Assembly (NCBI GenBank): GCA_004194705.1
Contig: SADC01000070.1
Coordinates: forward strand, 434,001-498,000
Length of the DNA stretch: 64,000 nucleotides
Direction: 5' to 3'
DNA from: Ditylenchus dipsaci
Lineage: Eukaryota; Nematoda; Chromadorea; Rhabditida; Anguinidae
Shown here: one piece after another, positions 58,101 through 63,553 of the stretch
Position numbering within the stretch: the first letter of the stretch is position 1
How the letters are laid out: each line of letters opens with the position of its first letter
Program-made: the position numbers and the translations under genes
Notes under the pieces: model-generated
Told to the model about the DNA's origin: nothing
What the model saw: only the letters and a program-made list of their open reading frames with translations
The model's database searches: none

Positions 58101-61100
58101 GTGAAACTCGAGTGAAAAGCAGTGTTTTCAAAAAGACAATGAGAATTTTGATTTTGTCATATGACACTTGTCATTCTAATAAGGAATGATCATTTAGAAA
58201 ATGACAATTCCTTACAGGAATGACAATTCTCATTGTCATTTTGAAAACACTGATGAAAAGTCACTGAAATTACCTGAAGAAGAAACGAGCACATTGTCCA
58301 GACTGACAAAGCTGAACTGAATACTTCCAGTTAGATCAGTAGAGAATTGTTGTTGCTGCTGCTGTAGAATTCGGCCACTACTAGATCTGCTTCCTCCTGG
58401 CGTCTTCAGAGTGGTTAACTCAATATCCAGGGAGTTCTGCTTCTGTAAATTCTGTTTTTCCAGCCTTGTCCTTGCGATAGATTTCAAACTGTTAGACTTT
58501 GATGAGGAGGTGGTGCATGGAGTGGATGGTTTGTGCAATATTTCCTTTCTCACTGCTTTCTGCTCGACTTTGGTGGATCTAAAAAAATCACGGTGAATGA
58601 GTGAACATGTTTAGGCCCTTGTTTTAACTTAGATATAGATATGCAGAGGGGGAGATTTCCAGAGGGTGGGAGATTTCTAGAGATTTTACGGTAATCGAAA
58701 CACATTAACTATCGAGCTTTAGATTTCCCCAGCACTTTGCTGTCTAAAAATTATCCATCGAAATTGCATGTTTTTAAACAATTGACCCTCGGTAAAATGA
58801 TTTCTTGTCATACCGGCGCCCTAATCGTGGCCCTGAGGGTTATTATTGGCTGTATTCCCCCAAATATTTACTCTCGTGAAAACCTCAAAATGCGTCAAAA
58901 GTGCTCAATAATCTTGCATGATTTTGTTTAGTACAGGGTGTCCAATAAAAATACGGAGATTTGTAAAAAATTTGGCGAGGACCCATTTTTTTTGGTGTTT
59001 CAGCCTTCAATTCAAATAAATTTTTAGCTTTTTCTATGAAAATAGAGAGAGTATACGTACATATGCATCAGATATGTTGCAATATAGTTTGTAAAAAGGG
59101 GAGGCGCTAATCACAACTGAATTAAAAAATCTCCGTGTTTTTTTTGGACACGCTGTATTTAATCCTAAGTAATTGAAACAAAAGGTACTTCATATTTGTT
59201 GTGGATGCAGGACTGGGCGAAAGACTCCCTCTAAAGTTCCAGCTCATCAGACTGTCAAATTTTCCACCAATCTTGTGAGAAATTCCATGGTTTGAAACAG
59301 TACTTGAATTGATGGATGATCCGTGACCTGAAGAACTGGGAGAAGGCAACGACACATTGCTTTCATTTAGCATAGTGGTCTCTTTTTGATGATCCTGATC
59401 GGATTCTTGGGCTATCTAAAAAATTGGAATTTTGAAAGCTTTCAGGCTATTTGCGTTCTTTAAAAATATCCAAAATATCGAATTGAATCGAATATTCGAA
59501 ATATGTTAAATATTTTGACAGCCCTATGAACAGGGCTTCCAACTCAAAATTTTGAAATAAAAGACATTTGGTCAAAAAGGCCATTTTGTGCAGTGCTTAA
59601 TGGATTTTGAGTAGAGATAGAAACGCCGTTTTGCGATGTTTTTGAGCTCCGCCTATTTTTTAGCCAAGTTTTGTAAGCCAGAGCTTAATTCTTATAACAC
59701 ACCTTCCTAACAACATTTAATGCTTAACAACATGCTATTATCGGATTTTCGTAGTTAAATAGTTTATTTCCAGAAAACAGCCTCTCAAAAAAACATCGCA
59801 AAGAGGAATTTCATTTTTCGGCTTGCGATGTTTTTGCGATGTTTTTTGAGAGCTTTTTTCATAAACATTTGTTATAATTTTTACCAGATGTTATATACCA
59901 AAATGTAGCTCAATTAAAGTTAGCTAAGGAATGTGAAGTTTGTTTAACCATACGTTTTCATCATCATCGTCAAAATTGAGCCGAAACATGACAGAAATGA
60001 CAATCAGAAAAATAATTTTACGTCATGTTTCGGCTCAATTTAAAATGAAAAATGAAATTTTTCGAGAGGCTGTTTTCTGGAAAAAAACTATATAACTACG
60101 AAAATCCGACAATATTTATTCAAAGTGAAAAAAAAGTATTTTTGAAAAAAATTTCGATTTTTTTGAACCATCAACAGGGCGAATATAACTATTCACGGGC
60201 ATCACCAACTCATAAAAAACTCGGTTTGAATTCGAGGGCTGGATTATTATAAATTTTACAGTACCTTCTCACTATCTTAGACAAATATTACCGATTATTA
60301 GCTTCTGATAATGTGTCAGAAACCAATGGCAAAAATATTGGGTTTTCTCAAAACAACGGACTTGACATCCTTTTAATTTTTAATACGTAACGGTCTATGT
60401 CAGAAATGGTAAGAGAAAAATAGGTCAAAATGGTATGAAACTCCCACCTCATCCGCACATTTCATAAGTACAGATAGTCGAAGATTCTCGTTTTCCAGGC
60501 ACTTTTCACATCCAGCATTAGAGTTTTGCTGGCGATGAGCCTGTCTTGTCGATTTAAGGCTGTCATCTTGGGGATCAACCAAAGCAATGCAGTGAGCCCT
60601 GAAATTCAATTTGAAAAAAGTCAATTCGATTCAGTTCAGGTCCCTCACCTTCCACAGCAAACACTCCTGACGATGCGACCGCCAAAAAAGACTTGGCTAA
60701 CTTCCACATTGCTGATTTCTTGTGTAAAAATGTTGGGGTCTCTTCGAAAAGTCCACACACAGCCAGTATGATCCACCACTAAACACTAGATTTCAGTTTT
60801 CAGATTTGTAAAATCCACAAAACTGAATTCTAAAATGCATTCGAGTTCTGATTAGAGTTGTGAAATTCATCGGTGACCCAAAACTTGTTGACTCAGAACC
60901 GGTGACCTACCGGTAGATTACAAAATCTCAGTGACTACCGTGGTGTTTTCGGTGGGTCAACATCCACCGTGGTAGGTCACGATTTCACAACCCTAGTCCT
61001 GATGACCCGGCACCATATTCAAACAAATGTGCCTGGTGGTGGAGAAACACAGTCTCCGTTACAAAAGTTATTGAGGTTTGGCAAAACAATGGGTGAAATC

Positions 61101-62780
61101 AGAATTTTAGGTATTTTTCGAACTCGGCTGAACAAAAACAACTAGAGAAAACCACGAAAACCGGATGTGGATAGGGCCGAGTTAACTGTAATATTGGTCA
61201 AACCTATGTTTATCTAAATTTAACACTTAAAAAATCTCAATTATACCTACCAAAAACACTGGTTTGAGTGCAGTCCAGCTGTTTCGGCCAAATCCGGCTG
61301 GAAAACCAGAAATAAGAAAAATAAATTCAAACCTTCTCCCACCTCTCCTGTCTACATTTGTAACCATGTTCGCATTTGACCGGCTTTGGCACCAGCTCCA
61401 ACTGTACAAACTTCATTCTATTGTTTGAACTATTGGGTGAGTCATCGTGTACACCCGCCACCCTACCATATACCCGACCAGTGTTGTAAAGTACAAGAAA
61501 AAGTCCGTAGGAAGACTTGACACTGACTATTTCTTCGTCTTGCTGATTGTCATCTTGCTGACTTACCCTAACCATTTCATCTGGTTCAGAGTCATACTGC
61601 AGCTGAAAATTTTTAATAAGTATTTAGTTTGTATTATCACAACTCATGGCTGTACCATATGAAAAAAAACCTCTTAACCATTTTTTGCCCGAATTAATTT
61701 TCGAAAAATAGAAAGCCTCTTGGCTTCTTGGATAAAATCTCGAGATTTTGACAATTTTTGAAAATTGGTTACTTTTTTACTATTTTTAGAGTTCTGACCT
61801 ACTTTTTGTGCATAATATCTAGCCAAGTCACCACTCAAAATGTAGCATATTATCTCAGCTATCTTTTAGGTAAAAATTTTCTTGGTGGTTGTTAGAAAAA
61901 GATAAGTAAAAACAGAATGCCCTTTTGACCCTAGTAGCGAATACCCCCCCCCCCCAAGGATTTTCACCTTTTTTACTTAAGTAAAAAGTACCCAAATTTA
62001 TGTCCCAGACCCAGAAAAATGTGCGCAAACTCTTTATTAGTCACAACTGGACTTGTCAAAGTTTACTGATTTTTTCCAATCAAATTTTTTACAACCCAAA
62101 GAAGCGATTTTCATAATTCCAAAAGTGAATTTTTGAAATCCCGCCTAGGACTTGAAAACAAGCATAAGTTTTGTTTTTTGGAGGTAGTGTGCTAAAGATA
62201 CTGTGTGATTTTAAGAAATTTCATATGAAAGAATAAAATTGATTTTTTCTTCCAAATCGACTTGTTAATTTGTACTTTTGTGAAAAAATTAAATGTTTTT
62301 CGAAGATTTGTGAAAGCACATCTGAAAGCCAAAACGCAGAGCTACAAATCAAAAAAAAATCAGCTCATAAAGGCTGAAAAATAGGCGAGAACCAGACCAT
62401 CAAAATTTACGTCGATTTGCATATCACATGGGCACATATGGTTTAAAAAATTAAAAAATTGCTCTGCCTCCCCCCACCTCCCTTCCAAATTTTTCCTCCT
62501 AAATTTTATCTAAAACGTTTCAAAGCAGGAATAACGAGATTTAAATCCCACATGCAGTGTATAAATAAGAATGGCTCACCAGCTTGCCTTTCTCAATGAT
62601 GTAGATCACACCTTCAAAGTCGACCACATCTCGCAAATCGTGAGTGGAACTGACTTTGGATACGGTTTGTTGATTTTTCTTAACACTTCGAGATTCTCGT
62701 TCACTGAGATTTTCACTGGTATGATTAATTTGATCATGTGTCACAGAAGCACCATTTATATGAATCACGGTGAAATTCAT
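20507..62780 (-). CDS. Alsin (ALS2): RCC1-like / DH / PH / MORN / VPS9 guanine nucleotide exchange factor
   Basis: Alsin activates Rab5 through its VPS9 domain and modulates Rac/Rho signalling on endosomes. I assembled 28 coding exons: 62580-62780, 61343-61602, 61251-61297, 60649-60778, 60448-60598, 59189-59415, 58274-58578, 53476-53582, 53331-53431, 48353-48849, 47732-48020, 45220-45361, 27956-28206, 27432-27798, 27186-27301, 26995-27039, 26821-26942, 26628-26768, 25848-26221, 25212-25357, 24920-25159, 24754-24847, 23866-24220, 21983-22139, 21808-21933, 21548-21725, 21423-21485, 20507-20662. Total 5388 nt, 1795 codons plus stop, slightly longer than vertebrate alsin. Every junction keeps phase, which is strong internal support. 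The start ATG (62780) follows an acceptor by 9 nt, as expected for spliced-leader addition. Less certain: the exon 8/9 junction, the exon 14 start (27798 or 27810), and a possible missing ~35-residue exon between exons 12 and 13. The gene spans 42 kb because of transposon-filled introns. Confidence 0.93.
22572..23485. mobile_element. piggyBac-like non-autonomous element in alsin intron 23
   Basis: TTAA at 22568-22571 and 23486-23489. Inverted ends CCCTCTTTTGCCGG and ACCTCTTTTGCCGG. Repeated GGTTGGCCA(T/A)ATTTTGGCCA stretches occur internally (22580, 22935, 23340). No transposase seen. TTAA followed by CCCT is typical of piggyBac-type ends. Confidence 0.75.
23537..23691. mobile_element. pogo/Tigger-like MITE
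   Basis: TA|CAGTGTACTCTCCATAAA ... TTTATCGAGAGTAGACTG|TA. Internal CGATAAACCGGCACC repeats. 155 bp, non-coding, in alsin intron 23. Confidence 0.8.
23866..25357 (-). CDS. Alsin exons 20-23: linker and helical bundle before VPS9
   Basis: Exon 20 ([18 protein letters not shown]...[10 protein letters not shown]) resembles the last MORN-adjacent strands. Exons 21-22 are acidic/helical. Exon 23 contains [20 protein letters not shown] followed by NIGTHS and [16 protein letters not shown], matching the helical segment that precedes VPS9 in alsin. It then runs into a Ser/Thr/Glu-rich loop. Confidence 0.88.
25612..25790 (+). repeat. tRNA-derived SINE copy
   Basis: Contains a B-box-like GGCTCGATTCC near 25650 and a body TTGACTTTTACCTAAATGCG, TTTAATTCTCGTTTGAAT, ACCTGGTACCCGCCTTTCAA. 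It ends CCCATCGGTGGCGAGCACGC. The same body occurs in reverse at 37846-38030 and partly at 37730-37845 and 38100-38163. Confidence 0.55.
25848..27039 (-). CDS. Alsin exons 16-19: MORN repeats
   Basis: At least six MORN units are visible, for example [76 protein letters not shown] and [18 protein letters not shown] repeats in alsin bind membranes and mediate oligomerisation. Tiny introns (52 bp between exons 17 and 18) are resolved by phase. Exon 19 begins at the TTTGTAG acceptor (26222), not at the CAG 11 bp downstream; only the former is in phase. Confidence 0.9.
27186..28206 (-). CDS. Alsin exons 13-15: PH domain
   Basis: Exon 13 contains [11 protein letters not shown] and [17 protein letters not shown], matching the WKTF and SLRKPERRLL segments of vertebrate alsin. 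Exon 14 contains [18 protein letters not shown] and YPLVWVTDG, the central strands of a PH fold. Exon 15 supplies the C-terminal helix ([18 protein letters not shown]). The start of exon 14 is ambiguous between two same-phase AGs (27798, 27810). A short Lys/Pro-rich stretch precedes the first strand. Confidence 0.82.
28520..28766. mobile_element. TTAA-flanked element with TGCGGCAAATC motifs
   Basis: TTAA at 28516-28519 and 28767-28770. Diverged inverted ends CGGGCAGGAGTGATATGCGG and CCGCCGCAAGAGTAAGATGC. TGCGGCAAATC is repeated inside each end. Confidence 0.65.
30521..31037. mobile_element. TACCGTA-type element with GGGGGCGCTTATTAGAGG arrays
   Basis: Ends TACCGTATTTCCTCTAATAG and inverse. 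Each arm has three to four copies of GGGGCGCTTATTAGAGGG. The centre is AT-rich with a CGGCGCCGCAGGCGCC palindrome. Same terminal hexamers as 5051-5829, 7519-7773 and 19237-20449. Confidence 0.85.
32020..33426 (-). mobile_element. Merlin-type DNA transposon with intron-containing, degenerate transposase
   Basis: Inverted ends GGCCCTGTTCACCTTTACGG and inverse, followed by repeated GCCTTGGTCCCCCTG stretches. The - strand encodes a broken transposase of the ISXO2/IS1016-like Merlin type: zinc-ribbon part [16 protein letters not shown], helical part [18 protein letters not shown], catalytic [18 protein letters not shown] and [14 protein letters not shown]. Short introns with GT...AG ends are apparent. 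No target duplication was found. Confidence 0.75.
32224..33269 (-). pseudogene. Merlin transposase, spliced and frame-broken
   Basis: Exons readable by phase: 33069-33269 (starts MPRSKIFSS; zinc ribbon), then a 43-bp intron, 32814-33025 (begins [13 protein letters not shown]), then a 64-bp intron, 32749 downwards ([20 protein letters not shown]). After about 32640 the frame is lost and resumes at 32439 with the SDEWPAY motif. The final HTN..E-type motif is not recognisable. Probably inactive, but the first two acid-motif regions are intact enough to classify it. Confidence 0.7.
33427..37071. other. Middle of alsin intron 12: repeats, no gene
   Basis: A foldback at about 34815-35235 (ends CCCTCAGAAGTCTGAATT and inverse, G12 run near 35210) and a GAT/TAC trinucleotide run at 35743-35803. 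Open frames at 33808-34216 and 35624-35896 are low-complexity or unrecognised. Nothing else supported. Confidence 0.45.
37072..37677. mobile_element. Foldback element, CAGTGATTGCAAAATGAC ends
   Basis: Inverted ends CAGTGATTGCAAAATGACAA. Repeated TGTCATT(T)TGTCA motifs. The central arms pair around TAAGCTATCAAACTC / GGAGTTTGACAGCTTG. Flanking 8-mers match at only 5 positions, so the target duplication is doubtful. Shares end type with 58120-58252. Confidence 0.6.
37730..37845 (+). repeat. Truncated SINE copy (3' part)
   Basis: Carries the SINE body TTTATTCTCGTTTGAATTCA, ACCTAGTACCGCC and the end TATTCCCATCATCGAAGGGC. It lies tail-to-tail with the copy at 37846-38030 across a TTAA. Confidence 0.5.
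37846..38030 (-). repeat. tRNA-derived SINE copy with A- and B-box-like motifs
   Basis: Read on the - strand: GACTCAGTGGTGGAGCGGCG (A-box-like) followed about 35 bp later by GTCGATTCAATTC (B-box-like), then the SINE body CTCGACTTTTACTAAAACGC, GGTACCGCCTTTCAAAATA and the tail CCATCGGCGACGGGCAT. It is the best-preserved head of this family in the window. A further 3' fragment is at 38100-38163 (+). Confidence 0.6.
38451..38690. mobile_element. pogo-like fragment, CAGTCAAACTTCGATGTAAC end
   Basis: Left end preceded by TA. The inner part shares TCTAGTCGCAAAAATCGCAA with the element at 40160. The right end is degraded (GGTCGTTAAATTGAGG). Confidence 0.55.
38854..39600. mobile_element. Large foldback, ATTCGTGTTTCTCGACCC ends
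   Basis: Arms of about 270 bp pair (GGATTTTTACGGGAAATGAT and so on). The centre (39100-39310) holds a GC-rich loop CCCCTGCGCCCCGAAGGGGG flanked by TGTCTAAGGTA(T/A)GTG(G/A)GTG, a module also present at 38740-38840 and 47200-47440. Confidence 0.75.
40160..41822. mobile_element. pogo-like foldback (outer), split by a hAT-like element
   Basis: TA|CAGTCGACGCTCCAATAAC ... GTTATTGGAGCGTCGACTG|TA. Without the insertion it is a ~435-bp near-complete palindrome: 40162-40575 folds about 40368. The insertion 40576-41803 duplicated GTTATTGG. Confidence 0.9.
40576..41803. mobile_element. hAT-like element with CTCATTTGGGCG(CC) arrays
   Basis: Perfect 8-bp duplication GTTATTGG (40568-40575, 41804-41811). 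Left end: seven to eight direct copies of CTCATTTGGGCGCC or CTCATTTGGGCGAAA. The right end carries the inverted array. The inverted region continues for about 190 bp (AATATTTTATATTGG, TGTCTCAGATAGTC). The interior (40770-41620) is non-coding and includes an inner foldback. Confidence 0.9.
41825..42141. other. Upstream region of the nested secreted-protein gene
   Basis: Open frames here are not convincing. No repeat end is visible after 41824. Promoter elements lie at the 3' end of this stretch. Confidence 0.4.
42142..42150 (+). promoter_or_regulatory. TATA box of the nested gene
   Basis: TATAAAAGG lies 47 bp before the ATG, which places transcription start around 42170 and gives a very short leader of about 15-20 nt. 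One of the clearest core promoters in the window. Confidence 0.6.
42189..43436 (+). CDS. Secreted cysteine-rich protein, nested in alsin intron 12
   Basis: Begins with a signal peptide ([19 protein letters not shown]), then about 140 residues rich in Ser/Pro/Gly, then a compact Cys-rich C-terminal domain with [36 protein letters not shown] and [12 protein letters not shown]. The domain looks like a worm extracellular family, but I cannot name it. Exon 1 is 42189-42674 with a perfect donor GTAAGT; the last exon is 43180-43436 with acceptor TTATTTCAG. Joined directly they are out of phase (0 against 1). A strong acceptor TGCTTTTTAG ending at 42772 allows a microexon 42773-42794 (22 nt) or 42773-42782 (10 nt), either of which restores the frame. 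The 22-nt form adds an eighth cysteine. Opposite strand to alsin; own TATA box and poly(A) signal. Confidence 0.75.
43691..43696 (+). terminator. Poly(A) signal of the nested gene
   Basis: AATAAA 255 bp after the stop codon, followed by a GT-rich stretch (GTGTACAAATGTGG). It is the first canonical signal downstream. Confidence 0.6.
44087..44317. mobile_element. TTAA-flanked MITE, family A
   Basis: TTAA at 44083-44086 and 44318-44321. Ends ATGGGCATTCCCACGCTAAT and diverged inverse. The inner sequence GAGGTGGTGCCCGGGAATTC matches 8641-8872. Confidence 0.8.
45220..48020 (-). CDS. Alsin exons 11-12: DH (RhoGEF-like) region
   Basis: A mostly helical region at the position of the Dbl-homology domain, containing [19 protein letters not shown] and [20 protein letters not shown] followed by [17 protein letters not shown], which corresponds to the FLPIRRL-type helix of alsin DH. 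Similarity is weaker than in other domains. After HLVGISQ the sequence jumps (in phase) to the segment before the PH domain. Vertebrate alsin has about 35 more residues there, so a small exon may be hidden in the 17-kb intron 12. Confidence 0.75.
45443..45652. mobile_element. Merlin-like non-autonomous element
   Basis: Inverted ends AGAAAGGTCCACACC / GGTGTGGACCTTTCC. Internal GGGGGACCAAGGCA repeats are the same as at the ends of the Merlin transposon 32020-33426. A GGTGATCATG palindrome sits at the centre. It lies 82 bp upstream of alsin exon 12. Confidence 0.65.
45761..46967. mobile_element. hAT-like element with GGACAATTCACGCCC arrays
   Basis: ACTTATGTA duplicated at 45752-45760 and 46968-46976 (perfect, 8-9 bp). 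Left end: five to six copies of GGACAATTCACGCCC; right end: the inverse. The interior shares layout, a 'GGATAGGAAAACCGCC' stretch and an ATTGATC-rich stretch with the 40576-41803 element, although the terminal arrays differ completely. A B-box-like GGTTCGAATC occurs at 45917. Confidence 0.9.
47200..47440. repeat. GC-rich hairpin module
   Basis: Palindromic core CCTGTGCCCCTTCGGGGGCG flanked by TGTCTAAGGTAAGTGAGTG and the inverse ATACCTTAGACACA, and by GCATACCAGAGTTTC arms. The same module is the centre of 38854-39600 and half of it lies at 38740-38840. Confidence 0.65.
48353..53582 (-). CDS. Alsin exons 8-10: second half of the propeller
   Basis: Exon 8 (53476-53582) finishes the disordered insert. 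Exon 9 (53331-53431) restarts the propeller with [17 protein letters not shown], a textbook RCC1 blade. Exon 10 (48353-48849) continues with [15 protein letters not shown] and [13 protein letters not shown], then runs towards the DH domain. The exon 10 acceptor is the AAAAG at 48850, four bases beyond a stronger-looking TTTTACAG. Only the former keeps phase. The 44-bp intron between exons 8 and 9 is inferred from the frame change and has a weak acceptor. Confidence 0.85.
48887..49851. mobile_element. hAT-like element with TTTTTGCG/GCAGCAAAAAA arrays
   Basis: Flanks gatagaac (48879-48886) and gatataac (49852-49859), 7 of 8. Inverted ends AGGCAAAGCTTTTCCGTGCT / inverse of AGGGCAAAGCTTCTCCGTGC. 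Subterminal repeats of G(C/G)AGCAAAAAA(A)GTC. An inner foldback (about 49040-49435) has TTTCATTTTTGCGAAACG. Its left end is 38 bp from the alsin exon 10 acceptor. Confidence 0.8.
50107..50339. mobile_element. mariner-like MITE
   Basis: TA|CAGGGTGTGTCAGAATTACG ... CGTAATTCTGACACACCCTG|TA, 233 bp, ~70-bp inverted ends (GCGCACTTTTTT, AAAGTTTTTGTGGCATTGGG). No coding. Confidence 0.85.
50575..51584. mobile_element. Composite element with CCACCGGTGG arrays
   Basis: Inverted ends CCAGTGTGGTAAA and inverse. Multiple CCACCGGTGG / GGTGGCGGTGG repeats at both ends (50588-50705, 51470-51550). The interior holds a Merlin-like fragment (50893-51372, with GCCTTGGTCCCCCTG-type repeats), itself split by the hAT-like element 51026-51277. 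The long open frame across the left array is a repeat artefact. Confidence 0.6.
51026..51277. mobile_element. hAT-like MITE with TTCGGAAT motifs
   Basis: CAACATAGC at 51017-51025 and 51278-51286 (perfect). Ends CAGGCTGCGTCGGAACCGG / inverse of CAGCGGTGCGTCGGAATTCC. About ten copies of CGGAAT(T)/ATTTCGGA across the 252 bp. Confidence 0.9.
51714..52111. mobile_element. hAT-like element with GGCGCCG motifs
   Basis: Flanks cccgcata (51706-51713) and cccacata (52112-52119), 7 of 8. Ends CATAGTTGC / GCAACTATG. Subterminal GGCGCCGG repeats as in 5082-5731, of which it is a relative. Confidence 0.85.
52777..52961. mobile_element. pogo/Tigger-like MITE
   Basis: TA|CAGTCGACTCTCCCAATAAT ... TTATTGGGAGAGTCGACTG|TA. 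Internal repeats AATAACGAAC(T/A)CTCTC. 185 bp. Confidence 0.9.
54042..55868 (+). pseudogene. Gene-like locus nested in alsin intron 7, unresolved and probably degenerate
   Basis: Coding-looking pieces on the + strand: 54042-54305 (starts [19 protein letters not shown]; an alternative frame ends [17 protein letters not shown]); 55097-55218 between TTTTCAG and a GT ([20 protein letters not shown]); a 47-bp intron; 55266-55296; 55396-55575 (60 codons, [20 protein letters not shown] ... YDDFEVIFK, phase 0 at both ends); and an acidic, Tyr-rich tail 55737-55868 interrupted by one in-frame TAA at 55800-55802 (...DDYSDYQY, stop, [15 protein letters not shown]...). I could not join all pieces in phase. 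The family is not recognised. An AATAAA follows at 55916. A pseudogene, a decayed mobile-element gene, or a gene with sequence errors would each explain this. Confidence 0.4.
54560..54990 (+). repeat. Possible solo LTR-like sequence
   Basis: A sequence of distinct composition: a CTCTCCGAGGAGAG hairpin, pyrimidine-rich CCCCACCACC stretches, an ATCTCCGCGGAGAT palindrome, then AATAAACC followed by TTCGCTGTGTCCACAG and CACCCCCTCTGAGGAGTATT. The AATAAA-plus-U5-like layout suggests an LTR, but I find neither a matching second copy nor a primer-binding site. Confidence 0.25.
55916..55921 (+). terminator. Poly(A) signal of the nested locus
   Basis: AATAAA 47 bp after the final stop of the acidic reading frame, consistent with a real 3' end on the + strand. 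Confidence 0.45.
56533..56942. mobile_element. 410-bp foldback element
   Basis: Inverted ends TGGCACTTTTTATACTCGTG. Arms pair almost base for base to the centre near 56735 (GTCGTAGAACAGGGCCGATT and so on). Few mismatches, so a fairly recent insertion. Open frames in it are palindrome shadows. Confidence 0.85.
57005..57174. mobile_element. TTAA-flanked near-perfect palindromic MITE, AGGGGCATGC ends (family C)
   Basis: TTAA at 57001-57004 and 57175-57178. Ends AGGGGCATGCTCGCGCCCGA and exact inverse. Arms of about 84 bp differ at one position only, so this is probably one of the youngest insertions in the window. Confidence 0.95.
57532..57898. mobile_element. TTAA-flanked element related to family A
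   Basis: TTAA at 57528-57531 and 57899-57902. Outer ends AGGCAGGGCTCC / inverse of AGCGCCAGGGTC. The core TAATCATTAAACTTCTGTAC ... AACTTGGTTTTTAACAAAAC matches the arms of 8641-8872 and 44087-44317. Confidence 0.7.
58120..58252. mobile_element. hAT-like MITE with TGACAAT motifs
   Basis: Flanks gtgaaaag (58112-58119) and atgaaaag (58253-58260), 7 of 8. Ends CAGTGTTTTCAAAAAGACAA / inverse. Repeated (A)TGACAATTC. It lies 21 bp beyond the alsin exon 7 donor. Confidence 0.85.
58274..59415 (-). CDS. Alsin exons 6-7: disordered insert within the propeller
   Basis: Ser/Thr/Asn-rich and basic sequence with a Gln run (five Gln codons near 58360) and no fold signature. Vertebrate alsin has a long unstructured insert in the same place, between the two halves of the RCC1-like domain. 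Exon 6 splices with AA|A to exon 7 and exon 7 with G|AT to exon 8. A mariner-like MITE ends 33 bp from the exon 6 donor, and a hAT MITE lies 21 bp from the exon 7 donor. Confidence 0.8.
58934..59155. mobile_element. mariner-like MITE
   Basis: TA|CAGGGTGTCCAATAAAAATA ... TTTTTTGGACACGCTG|TA. Ends about 28 bp. It lies 33 bp from the alsin exon 6 donor. Confidence 0.8.
59740..60110. mobile_element. Foldback element with GCGATGTTTTT motifs
   Basis: Arms TCGGATTTTCGTAGTTAAAT ... CCAGAAAACAGCCTCTC and the inverse at 60058-60110. GCGATGTTTTT(T)G repeats lie to the left (59630) and inside. Ends are approximate. Confidence 0.55.
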
Positions 62781-62789
62781 CAACTTTAT
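60448..62789 (-). CDS. Alsin exons 1-5: first half of the RCC1-like propeller
   Basis: Exon 1 is mostly a polar N-terminal leader of about 50 residues that then enters the propeller. Exon 2 carries the blade pattern [17 protein letters not shown]. Exon 3 (47 nt) joins exon 4 in a frame giving [15 protein letters not shown]. Exons 4 and 5 join across AG|G to give [13 protein letters not shown], the classic cysteine-glycine-histidine RCC1 repeat. The phase across the 47-nt exon only works with the donor at 61343, not the one 10 bp further along. The 5' splice acceptor ends at 62790, with 9 nt before the ATG. Confidence 0.88.
60853..60995. mobile_element. hAT-like MITE with GGTGACC/ACCGGT motifs
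   Basis: Flanks gttctgat (60845-60852) and gtcctgat (60996-61003), 7 of 8. Ends TAGAGTTGTGAAAT / inverse of TAGGGTTGTGAAAT. The interior repeats (C)GGTGACC(TA) and CCACCGTGGTAG. 143 bp, in alsin intron 3. Confidence 0.85.
61925..62070. repeat. Poly-C-bearing repeat copy
   Basis: CCTAGTAGCGAATACCCCCC followed by GGATTTTCACCTTTTTTACT and GTGCGCAAACTCTTTATTAG. Matching pieces are at 11305-11405 and 46390-46580. Confidence 0.6.
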
Positions 62790-63549
62790 CTGAACTTTTT
62801 AAGATAAAATGGGTATTTTAGAGCAGACGACAATTAAATTAAGGATGATGATTCTTTTTGCCGTTAGATTTCTCTTTTTGCCCGTAAATTTGAAAATTTT
62901 GCGAAAATTCAAGTTTTATGGTCAGAAAGTTACTTGGATTGCTCAGAGTCCCACGCTAGAGTGGTCGAAAGCCACTGAAAGTGCTTTTTCGGGGTTTACT
63001 AAATGGGGTAGTGATCTTTTTACGAAAATGCGATTGCAGTCATCAGGATTGCCGGTTTTTATTTAGTTTACCCCCTCCCCCAAATGGTCAATGTTTTTAT
63101 CAAAACATCAAAAACTAAACTAGATATTAATATTAAGTCCGACTTACGTGTCAGGAGATCAATTTAAGACACAAAAAACAATATAGAACGGCCAAGACAC
63201 TCTTATCTTTACAAGGTGATGAGCTATGCCGAAAAAAGAAATGACTGGTAAGTCACATTATGTTTCAAATTTGATTACGATTTTGTAAAGAATATGTTTG
63301 CGCTTGATATTTATTTCTGGTTTCGTGGCTAATGTTACAATAAAAGTTGATTTTTGGTTTGAAAAAATCAGATTAGCACAAAATAAAAAATTGACCTTTT
63401 CAGGGAGCCCGAACTAAATAAGCACCGAATTGCCGTATCATGGCTAAATCACTCAGAATTCTACCCTGAACTATTTTCAACACCACCCCAAGAAGTTGTT
63501 CAGAGTAGTTAGATAATGGCTTGGAGTAGTTTAGGATGGTTAAGCCACG
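62790..63549. other. Upstream of alsin
   Basis: An AT-rich stretch with one long frame (62809-63066, +) of no recognisable family. No TATA box or other promoter element is convincing on the - strand. If alsin is trans-spliced, the true promoter may lie anywhere in this interval or beyond. Confidence 0.4.
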
Positions 63550-63553
63550 TTAA

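Noticed and set aside
62809..63066. 85-codon + strand frame upstream of alsin
   Set aside because: No recognisable domain, no splice or promoter context; may be chance.
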